Shown piece by piece: positions 6,715 to 12,040 of a stretch of DNA of 20,779 nt. The notes under the pieces were generated by a model. That model was not told the origin of the DNA. It saw only the letters and a list, made by a program, of their open reading frames with translations, and made no database searches. How positions within the stretch are numbered: position 1 is the stretch's first letter; every line of letters begins with the position of its first letter. A program made the translations under genes and the position numbers. This stretch comes from JACZST01 sp964195155 (GTDB lineage: Bacteria; Actinomycetota; Acidimicrobiia; Spongiisociales; UBA5794): the NCBI GenBank assembly GCA_964195155.1, contig CAXMOP010000036.1, positions 1-20,779 on the forward strand. Reading direction: 5' to 3'.

Positions 6715-7035
6715 CCGAACGAGTACGACGTGACGGTGCGCTACACCGGCTTCGACGGCTACCAATACACTGAGGAGCACGTCGTCGATCTCGGCGTCCA
6801 CTACTCCACGCCGGATCTGCGGGAACACGATGTTCACGACATCTGGGACCTGCTCAATCGGATGCGGCGCTCCCTCCACGGCATCCACACCTCGGTCAAC
6901 CGGATGGCCGGGCCTGCTGTCCCTCGAGGCACCCAGCTCGGCGGACCGATGGAACCCCAGTCCGGCCAGGCGATGCCCCGCTCCGCGGACGGCTCGCCGC
7001 TCCCGGCCGACAAAGAGGAGCCGACCGTAGAGTGA
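6715..7035 (+). pseudogene. 5'-truncated fragment of an unknown gene
   Basis: From about 6715 the plus frame reads NEYDVTVRYTGFDGYQYTEE, then VVDLGVHY and DVHDIWDLLNRMRRSL, ending at TAG-free sequence closed by TGA near 7033-7035. The pattern (strand, D-x-x-G, Y, D-L-G, then HDI and an amphipathic helix) resembles the C-terminal part of small membrane-linked proteins in actinobacterial and phage genomes whose N-terminus carries helices. No start or helix precedes it: upstream of 6715 this frame is antisense to the Gly-rich PASTA leader. The open frame extends to an ATG at 6598, which I regard as chance. Probably a broken gene. Confidence 0.4.
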
Positions 7036-7063
7036 CGCGGGGGCAATTCGGGGGCGAGGGGTC

Positions 7064-7098
7064 GTTCCGTATCGTTCCGGTGGGTTCCGCCCGGTTCC
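7064..7098 (+). repeat. Four GTTCC iterons at exact 10-bp spacing
   Basis: GTTCC occurs at 7064-7068, 7074-7078, 7084-7088 and 7094-7098, each exactly one helical turn from the next, with unrelated bases between. On the minus strand this is GGAAC(N5) four times. It lies between the truncated gene and the tRNA-like site, where tyrosine-integrase elements usually carry arm-type integrase or excisionase sites. No protein assignment is possible from the window. Confidence 0.6.
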
Positions 7099-7139
7099 AA
7101 AACAGCGGCGAGACCCCTACAGTTGAAACCTACCGGGAC

Positions 7140-7217
7140 GTAGCGGAAGGTATCGGTACCTCTACCATTGGTCTGAAAAACCAGAGGTCGGCAGTTCAAT
7201 TCTGCCCCTGACCACCG
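7140..7217 (+). tRNA. tRNA-Phe(GAA)-like sequence with mismatched acceptor stem; candidate attachment site
   Basis: Everything except the acceptor 5' strand fits a tRNA. The D arm is GGTA (7149-7152) with TACC (7163-7166) around a 10-base loop containing GG. The anticodon stem is TTGGT/ACCAG (7168-7172/7180-7184) with loop CTGAAAA and anticodon GAA. The variable loop is AGGTC. The T stem is GGCAG/CTGCC (7190-7194/7202-7206) with loop TTCAATT. The 3' acceptor strand is CCTGACC (7207-7213) followed by A. The expected 5' partner GGTCAGG is absent; GTAGCGG (7140-7146) pairs at only three of seven positions. CCA is not encoded. I read it as a tRNA 3' portion left by element integration, or a decayed tRNA gene. 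Confidence 0.5.
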
Positions 7218-7263
7218 GCGAGAGTCGGCCGCGGAGGCGGCCGATCATCAAAGGAGGGAAGTC

Positions 7264-7407
7264 ATGGGCGCGATCGTCAGCCTGATCGTAATCATCATCA
7301 TTGGGTCGATCGCATGGTGGCTGCTGCGAAAGATTCTCCACTTCGGCTTCCTCATCGCCATCGGGCTTGTGGTGCTAGCCGGCTGGTGGTTCTTCTTCGT
7401 CCGCTGA
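7264..7407 (+). CDS. 47-residue small membrane protein
   Basis: ATG 7264-7266 follows a perfect AGGAGG (7252-7257) at good spacing. The protein is almost entirely hydrophobic: a first helix at about residues 3-21, a basic turn (R22-K23), a second helix at about 27-46, and ends in FFFVR. Two short helices linked by a basic turn suggest an inner-membrane hairpin with the turn in the cytoplasm. No family is recognised; the size resembles small stress-related membrane proteins. Its last 33 bases overlap, tail to tail, the 3' end of the M15 peptidase gene. It is the first convincing gene downstream of the tRNA-like site. Confidence 0.65.
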   Translation: MGAIVSLIVIIIIGSIAWWLLRKILHFGFLIAIGLVVLAGWWFFFVR

Positions 7408-8634
7408 ACCGACCGTGCCGTACCACTCGAAGTGGCCGGGGCCGGGATCGGTCCAGGTATGACCGGAGAGAATGTCCAGCTCCAACATTGCTTCGAGCAG
7501 CGCCGGATCGGTCGGTGAGCCGGGGCTTCCGTCGGGCTCGTTCCCGAAGTTGATATCGGCAGCCACCCCCCAGGCGTGTCGGGACAGATCACTTCGGCGA
7601 CGAATGAACCGCGAGTTCCAGCAGCCGAGGTAGGCCGACGGGTCGATCGCCTCGGCGAGCCCGGCCTCCTCGAGGCCAGCCATGACCTCGCGCAACATGG
7701 CAACGAAACGCCGGTGGCACTGGTCATTGCCCAGCAGCGGGATCTCGACCTCGACGATGTTCGCCTCGACCCACGCCGGATCGATCTCGATGTGGTCACC
7801 GCCGGTCGGGCGAAAGGCGAACTCACCGAACATCGTCTTGATCGCGATCTGCGAAGCGACGGCATCGGCGTGGCGGAACACATCGACGTCGTCGCGGCCG
7901 GCTACCCGTACCGCGGCGTCGGTGAGCCCTTCCGCGGCCCGGCCGAGCTCGGCGACCGATCCGTCGAAATGCACGATCGCATACCGGGCCCGTTCGATGC
8001 CGAGGGTCTCGGCTCCGCTGATGGCGACCGCCGCTTCCGCGGCGCCAACCCACTCGTCGCTCACAATGCCGACGACCGTGAGCGTCGTGCCGCCTTCCAG
8101 GTGCAGCTTGGCACCCGGGTCGAGGCGCCTGAATGCCGCCGAGGACTCCGACAGGACGGCCTCGTTCGGCCCGAGTTCCCCGAGCAGCAGCGCCACCGCC
8201 TCCGGCGCGTATTTCGCGTGCGCCTTGGCATCGATGGCATGGACTTCGAGCGGGATCGAGAACCCGGTTGGGGCCCGGTCAACGATCCTCCCGTCGCTCG
8301 TGGTCGTCGCCGCCAGCCGAAGGTTTTCGACCAGCACCACCGACACCGCATCGACGCCGTCGAGCGATGCGAGCCCGTCGGTCAGGGAATCGGGCAGGGC
8401 GTTGGTCACCGACACGACGAACCACCCTTCATCGGGATCTGCCGTGGTGGTGGTCACCTCGGTGGTGGTCACGACCGCACGGGTCGTTGAGGTCGTCGCC
8501 GGAATTTGATCAACGACGGACGGCGGCGGGGCAGACCCCGCGGCGCACCCGACCACAATCACCGCGGCGACACCGACCACCGCGGCGACACGGACCACCG
8601 CGGCGACACCGACGAGCAGGCCGAGCCGGATCAC
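7375..8634 (-). CDS. M15-family peptidase lipoprotein (D-Ala-D-Ala carboxypeptidase-like)
   Basis: A 419-residue protein. The C-terminal domain carries the M15 zinc motif S-R-H-A-W-G-V-A-A-D (ligands H353 and D360) and GHFEWYG (third ligand H401), close to the M15C/VanY-like pattern, so it should cleave peptidoglycan stem or cross-link peptides outside the membrane. The N-terminus is an unusually long hydrophobic signal ending in lipobox V-V-G-C, indicating a lipid anchor. A Thr-rich linker and a 200-residue region of unknown role lie between. The start is GTG 8632-8634, overlapping the TGA of the upstream DoxX-like gene (GTGA), so the two are coupled. Confidence 0.85.
   Translation of the reverse strand: MIRLGLLVGVAAVVRVAAVVGVAAVIVVGCAAGSAPPPSVVDQIPATTSTTRAVVTTTEVTTTTADPDEGWFVVSVTNALPDSLTDGLASLDGVDAVSVVLVENLRLAATTTSDGRIVDRAPTGFSIPLEVHAIDAKAHAKYAPEAVALLLGELGPNEAVLSESSAAFRRLDPGAKLHLEGGTTLTVVGIVSDEWVGAAEAAVAISGAETLGIERARYAIVHFDGSVAELGRAAEGLTDAAVRVAGRDDVDVFRHADAVASQIAIKTMFGEFAFRPTGGDHIEIDPAWVEANIVEVEIPLLGNDQCHRRFVAMLREVMAGLEEAGLAEAIDPSAYLGCWNSRFIRRRSDLSRHAWGVAADINFGNEPDGSPGSPTDPALLEAMLELDILSGHTWTDPGPGHFEWYGTVGSADEEEPPAG
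8561..8614. repeat. 18-bp tandem repeat, three copies, inside the peptidase signal peptide
   Basis: Three adjacent 18-bp units (8561-8578, 8579-8596, 8597-8614), beginning ACCGCGGCGACACCGACC, differ at one or two bases. On the coding strand they encode the hexapeptide V-[GR]-V-A-A-V repeated through the hydrophobic core of the signal sequence. Slippage here would lengthen or shorten the signal by six residues without changing frame. Confidence 0.8.
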
Positions 8635-9104
8635 CCCGCAGGGCCCTCGACCTCAACCGTGCCGGCGATAACCATCCCCGCCGAAATCAGGATGAGGTTC
8701 TTGATGACGAACTCGCCCTCGACGGTCAACAGCAACGGGTTGGCGTCCTGAAAGGCGACATCGGGGAGGAGGAGGAGCACGAGAAAGGTGCCGATCATCT
8801 GGAGGAAGAACAGCCCGAGCACGGCACGCATCGCCACCCGAAACAGGAGCCCGAGGCCGACCACGACCTCCACAACACCAATCGCCGGAACGGCCCAGTC
8901 CGGGTCGAACCAGTAGACGGTGTTGGCCACGAGATCGGCGACCGGCGTTACTCCGAGGATCTTGAGCGCACCGAACCAGATGAAGACGATGGCGACCGAG
9001 ACCCGGAGCGCGGGGATCCCCCAACGACGAAAGAAGGTGCTGATTCGTTGATCAAGCTGGTGGAGTCGATCCATGCCGCTATGGATAGTGTCGAGACGGC
9101 TCAA
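8631..9104 (-). CDS. DoxX-like four-helix membrane protein
   Basis: A 157-residue membrane protein with about four helices. The sequence SVAIVFIWFGALKILGVTP, a GVVEVVVGLGLLF helix and a final KNLILISAGMVI helix fit the DoxX/YkgB (DUF417-like) superfamily. Such proteins are poorly characterised; some are linked to redox stress or lipid/quinone metabolism. The start is TTG 9102-9104 with GGAG five bases upstream, or ATG 9072-9074 (ten residues shorter) without a visible ribosome binding site. I favour the TTG weakly. It is followed by the M15 peptidase through a GTGA overlap and is divergent from the small membrane gene at 9151. Confidence 0.75.
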   Translation of the reverse strand: MSRLDTIHSGMDRLHQLDQRISTFFRRWGIPALRVSVAIVFIWFGALKILGVTPVADLVANTVYWFDPDWAVPAIGVVEVVVGLGLLFRVAMRAVLGLFFLQMIGTFLVLLLLPDVAFQDANPLLLTVEGEFVIKNLILISAGMVIAGTVEVEGPAG

Positions 9105-9150
9105 ACCCGCTCCAACACCGGTCGCTCAGTCCGGTGGTAGCTTCAATTCC

Positions 9151-9417
9151 ATGATCCCCGTCGAGATCCTGGTCGGGTTCGCCGTCGGCCTCGCTGCCGG
9201 GGCGTTGCGCAGCTGGCGGGTCGGCGTCGTGGGGCTGGTGGCAATCGCCATCTTGTGGGACATCCTGCTCGTCGCCACGGGAGCGACCACTGCCGGTGAC
9301 CTCCCGGTGCTCATCGCCGCATTCGTCCTGGCGATCGTGAACGCCGCATTGGGTGTGGGCTTCGGCGCCGCCATCGGCGCCATCGGGCGTCAGATGGTCC
9401 AGGCGGTCAGGTCGTAG
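9151..9417 (+). CDS. Small hydrophobic membrane protein, unknown
   Basis: An 88-residue protein from ATG 9151 (MIPVEILVGF). It has three hydrophobic helices: about 5-17, 24-44 and 52-78, the last Gly/Ala-rich (VNAALGVGFGAAIGAIG). The longer frame starting at 9073 is antisense to the DoxX-like gene and is not needed. No Shine-Dalgarno is visible. TAGCTT at 9138-9143 lies seven bases before the ATG, compatible with a leaderless transcript. It overlaps the next minus-strand gene tail to tail by 11 bases. No family assigned. Confidence 0.6.
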   Translation: MIPVEILVGFAVGLAAGALRSWRVGVVGLVAIAILWDILLVATGATTAGDLPVLIAAFVLAIVNAALGVGFGAAIGAIGRQMVQAVRS

Positions 9418-9646
9418 GAGCGTCGTCGGATCTCACCAGTCTGCGTCGCAACAGGAACGGCAGCAACGCCAGCCCAACGAATCCGGCAATCGCGGCCACC
9501 TCAACCACCCGACGCTGTTGCTGGGAGAGCGAATCGACGAGTCCGACCAGAGCGAGCAACTCACCGGTCAGGATGCCAAACAAGATCGCCAGGGCGCTCG
9601 CCGCCAGCAGCCACCCGAGGTACGCGACGAGGAGCTTCCCGTTCAA
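9407..9646 (-). CDS. Small two-helix membrane protein, unknown
   Basis: A 79-residue protein with helices at about residues 5-36 and 47-66, a polar QQQRR turn between them and a basic end (LLRRRLVRSDD). The start is TTG 9644-9646, which shares bases with the TGA of the upstream DUF4870-like gene (TTGA), so translation is probably coupled. No family recognised. Coding status rests on the overlap, clean hydrophobic pattern and codon bias. Confidence 0.6.
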   Translation of the reverse strand: MNGKLLVAYLGWLLAASALAILFGILTGELLALVGLVDSLSQQQRRVVEVAAIAGFVGLALLPFLLRRRLVRSDDAPTT

Positions 9647-10017
9647 GGACGAACGAGCCGGATGGTCAACGGGTAGCGGAACTTGTCGCCGTTTGCCGCC
9701 TTGATCGCCGCCACCACCTCAGCCACAAAGGCGAAGATCGCCAGCGGAATCAACAGAATCAGCCCGATGATGGTAATCACCATGATGATGCCGTAAATGA
9801 GGATGGAGATCTGGAAGTTGAGCGCCTCGCGGGAGTGCTCCTCGACGAACGGATCCTCCTCGCGCTTGATCAGCCATACGATCAGCGGACCGATCAGGAA
9901 CAATCCAATGAGCGGGAGGAGATGGGCCGCCACCGCCCAGCCTCTCGACTCCGAGGACGGCTCGCCGGTCGACTCGGCAGGAGCCGAGTCCTCTGGCGCA
10001 GGCGGTTCAGCAGTCAT
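9643..10017 (-). CDS. DUF4870-family (Tic20-like) membrane protein
   Basis: A 124-residue protein with an acidic, Pro/Ser-rich N-terminal tail (about 1-25), then a helix (AAHLLPLIGLFLIGPLIVWL), the hallmark acidic loop EDPFVEEHSREALNFQ, and two more helices ending in AAIKAANGDKFRYPLTIRL. This is the DUF4870 pattern. The function of the family is unknown; structurally it is related to Tic20-like proteins. ATG is at 10015-10017 with no Shine-Dalgarno; a GATAAT box five bases upstream suggests a leaderless message. It is first of a coupled pair. Confidence 0.85.
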   Translation of the reverse strand: MTAEPPAPEDSAPAESTGEPSSESRGWAVAAHLLPLIGLFLIGPLIVWLIKREEDPFVEEHSREALNFQISILIYGIIMVITIIGLILLIPLAIFAFVAEVVAAIKAANGDKFRYPLTIRLVRP

Positions 10018-10028
10018 AACGCATTATC
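10018..10028 (-). promoter_or_regulatory. Putative leaderless promoter of the DUF4870-like gene
   Basis: On the minus strand GATAAT (10023-10028) lies five bases before the ATG, so transcription would start at or next to the A of ATG. No clear -35 is seen 16-18 bases upstream. The heptamer array at 10047-10067 lies just beyond that position. Confidence 0.35.
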
Positions 10029-10046
10029 ACACGAGCCACTCAGGCT

Positions 10047-10067
10047 CTTGACTCTCGACTCTCGACT
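10047..10067. repeat. Heptamer tandem array CTCGACT (three copies)
   Basis: CTTGACT, CTCGACT and CTCGACT occupy 10047-10067 without gaps. The array fills the gap between the end of the 249-aa gene (whose stop begins at 10067) and the DUF4870-like promoter. It has the same unit length and the same GACT core as the arrays near 20.4-20.56 kb. Confidence 0.75.
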
Positions 10068-10816
10068 CAATTCGCGAACATCACGGCCTGGCGCTTGGCC
10101 CAGCGGCCGGCAACCTGCATGTACGCCTCCCGCGCGGCATCGGCGTCTCCGCGCTCCAGAGCTTCGAGGCTTGCCCGTACCTCGGTCGCAGACTCGTCGA
10201 AGGTCAACTCACCGGCGGGGGCGTCGTTGGCGACCGAGTCGTAGTCGAGCTCGAGCATCGACCCGGCAGGAAAATGGGAAATCCATTGTTCCAGCTCCTT
10301 GACCTGATCGACGATTTGGTCTGAGAACCCAACCGCGTCGAGGACCGCTGCCGCCCACCTCACCCGATCGGCCGCCTCTCCGATATCGGTCCGGTACCGA
10401 ATCGTCAGCCCGGCCTCGGTGTCGATGAGCTCGCGCTCCGCCGGGCTGAACGCCGAGAACCAACGCAATGGGACGTGCCAGGGCGATGCGAGGATGTGGC
10501 TCCTGCTGTTGGCGCCACGCCGAGTTTCGAGCTCATGGGTCAGCACGGCGCGCTCGTCGTCGGTGAGCATGCCCAGGCCCGGTGCGATGCCGGAGAAAGC
10601 GAGGATGCCCTCGATCATGCGCAAACGCGGGAATCGTGGGCAGACGTACTGGGCCCCGTTCCACTCGGCCATGAATGCGTCGGCGTCCAGCGGCTCGTTC
10701 CAGATGAACCGCCCGTCCGTCGTCAGGGCGGGCTGGTTGGCCTCCCGCTCGTGGGCGGGCCAGCTGCCCGCGGTGGCTGCGGGTAGATACACCCTGAGGT
10801 ACGAGGTGTTGATCAT
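10067..10816 (-). CDS. Conserved-looking soluble protein of unknown function
   Basis: A 249-residue protein from ATG 10814-10816 (MINTSYLRVYLP); a GTG lies one codon before it. The open frame runs on upstream to 11029, but that part is antisense to the dehydrogenase gene. The protein is soluble with Trp-rich segments (FIWNEPLDADAFMAEWNG, SPWHVPLRWFSAFSPAER) and a helical C-terminal half with an EALERGDADAAREAYMQVA repeat-like helix pair. I do not recognise a family; codon use and length indicate a real gene. It diverges from the branched-chain amino acid operon, and the intervening 117 bp contain the palindromic operator candidate. Confidence 0.65.
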   Translation of the reverse strand: MINTSYLRVYLPAATAGSWPAHEREANQPALTTDGRFIWNEPLDADAFMAEWNGAQYVCPRFPRLRMIEGILAFSGIAPGLGMLTDDERAVLTHELETRRGANSRSHILASPWHVPLRWFSAFSPAERELIDTEAGLTIRYRTDIGEAADRVRWAAAVLDAVGFSDQIVDQVKELEQWISHFPAGSMLELDYDSVANDAPAGELTFDESATEVRASLEALERGDADAAREAYMQVAGRWAKRQAVMFAN

Positions 10817-10845
10817 CACCCAATGATAGTTGCGGGCCGACGTTG

Positions 10846-10882
10846 TCACCGATCGGTGAGATCTGCACGCGCCCACTACAAT
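10846..10882 (+). promoter_or_regulatory. Candidate promoter/operator of the leucine dehydrogenase operon
   Basis: TCACCGATCGGTGA (10846-10859) is a perfect 14-bp palindrome. TACAAT (10877-10882) is a good -10 box, and the palindrome covers the position of its -35 hexamer (10854-10859), which itself is poor. This layout fits a repressor, or an activator replacing the -35. The site lies between two divergent genes and could control both. No regulator gene is in the neighbourhood. Confidence 0.45.
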
Positions 10883-10933
10883 TGGGTCATTCGCGACCAA
10901 TATCCGATCTACCGAAGCGGAAAGGAGCGGCCG

Positions 10934-12040
10934 TTGGGGGTATTCGAATCCATCGGCACCGAGACCCACGAAGAGGTGCTTTTCGGCCTCGATCACGCCA
11001 GTGGGCTCCGCACCATCGTCGCCATACACAACACCTCACTTGGTCCCGCCCTCGGCGGGACCCGTTTCTACCCGTACCAAACCGAAAAGCAGGCCCTGAC
11101 CGACGTACTCAGGCTGTCCAAGGGAATGACGCTCAAATCAGCGGCGGCAGGGCTCGATCTCGGCGGCGGGAAGGCCGTCATCATTGGCGATCCCAAGACC
11201 CTGGGCTCCGAGCGCCTGTACCGGGCGTACGGGCGGGTCGTCGACTCCCTGGGTGGCAGATACATCACGGCAGAGGACGTCGGCACCACGCCCGAGGACA
11301 TCTCGTTCATCGCCCGAGAGACAAACTTTGTCGTTGGCCTCCCCTCCCACGAGGGTGGGTCCGGCGACCCCTCTCCGGCCACCGCGCGCGGCGTGGTGGC
11401 CGGGATGCGCGCGGTCGCCGGCCGGTTATGGGGCAGCGACGACCTCACCGGCAGGAAGGTTGCGGTGCAAGGGGTGGGCAAGGTGGGGATGGATCTCGTG
11501 CGTCGACTCACCGAACTGGGCGCGGAGACCGTGATCACCGACGTCGACGAAGGTGCGATGACCGAAGCGGTCGAAACCTACGGATCGAAGGCGGTCGCCA
11601 TCGACGAGATCCACGACGTCGCCTGCGACATCTTCGCCCCGTGCGCGTTGGGGGCGTGCCTCAGCGAAGGCACCATCGCCCGGCTGCGCTGTGAAGCCGT
11701 CGTTGGTTCGGCCAACAACCAGCTCGCCATCGACGATGACGCGGACCGGCTCGTTGAGCTCGGCATCCTGTATGCACCCGATTTCGTGGTCAACGCGGGA
11801 GGAGTCATCAACATTGCCGTCGAGATGGACGGCTACTCAGTCGATCGAGCCAAGGTCATGATCGATCGCATCTACGACAACCTCAACGCGGTGCTCGACG
11901 CAGCCGCAGCCGACAACATCAACCCCCATGTCGCAGCCAAGCGGGTTGCAGAGGGGCGGATCGCCGACGTGGCGACGCTGCGCCTGAAGCGACGTCCCGG
12001 TCAGCACCGAGGAGTACTGAATCGAGGTGTGCTGAATTGA
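10934..12040 (+). CDS. Leucine/valine/phenylalanine dehydrogenase (Glu/Leu/Phe/Val dehydrogenase family)
   Basis: A 368-residue NAD-dependent amino acid dehydrogenase that deaminates branched-chain amino acids to 2-oxo acids, reversibly. The substrate region has K68 (MTLKSA) and catalytic K80 in DLGGGKAVI, the same numbering as Bacillus leucine dehydrogenase. The Rossmann motif is VQGVGKVG (178-185), and NNQLA and the VNAGGVIN segment are also family-typical. I chose TTG 10934 because AAAGGAG (10921-10927) lies six bases upstream and the protein then begins at the family's usual place; the frame to 10823 has no such support. The C-terminus ends in a doubled RGVLN. It overlaps the E1 gene by four bases (TTGA). 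Confidence 0.93.
   Translation: MGVFESIGTETHEEVLFGLDHASGLRTIVAIHNTSLGPALGGTRFYPYQTEKQALTDVLRLSKGMTLKSAAAGLDLGGGKAVIIGDPKTLGSERLYRAYGRVVDSLGGRYITAEDVGTTPEDISFIARETNFVVGLPSHEGGSGDPSPATARGVVAGMRAVAGRLWGSDDLTGRKVAVQGVGKVGMDLVRRLTELGAETVITDVDEGAMTEAVETYGSKAVAIDEIHDVACDIFAPCALGACLSEGTIARLRCEAVVGSANNQLAIDDDADRLVELGILYAPDFVVNAGGVINIAVEMDGYSVDRAKVMIDRIYDNLNAVLDAAAADNINPHVAAKRVAEGRIADVATLRLKRRPGQHRGVLNRGVLN
12008..12037 (+). repeat. 15-bp tandem duplication at the gene junction
   Basis: CGAGGAGTACTGAAT (12008-12022) and CGAGGTGTGCTGAAT (12023-12037) match at 13 of 15 positions. They encode the terminal RGVLN twice. Each copy contains a GAGG ribosome-binding core; the second, GAGGTG at 12024-12029, is seven bases from the TTG of the E1 gene. 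Confidence 0.7.

Noticed and set aside
7576..8509. Long plus-strand ORFs across the peptidase gene
   Set aside because: Shadows of the M15 gene in GC-rich sequence; no domain features, whereas the minus strand has zinc motifs and a lipobox.
10823..10933. N-terminal extension of the leucine dehydrogenase frame
   Set aside because: TTG 10934 has a strong ribosome binding site and fits the family start; the extension covers the promoter region.
10817..11029. N-terminal extension of the 249-aa minus-strand protein
   Set aside because: It runs antisense through the dehydrogenase 5' end and divergent promoter; ATG 10816 gives a sensible N-terminus.
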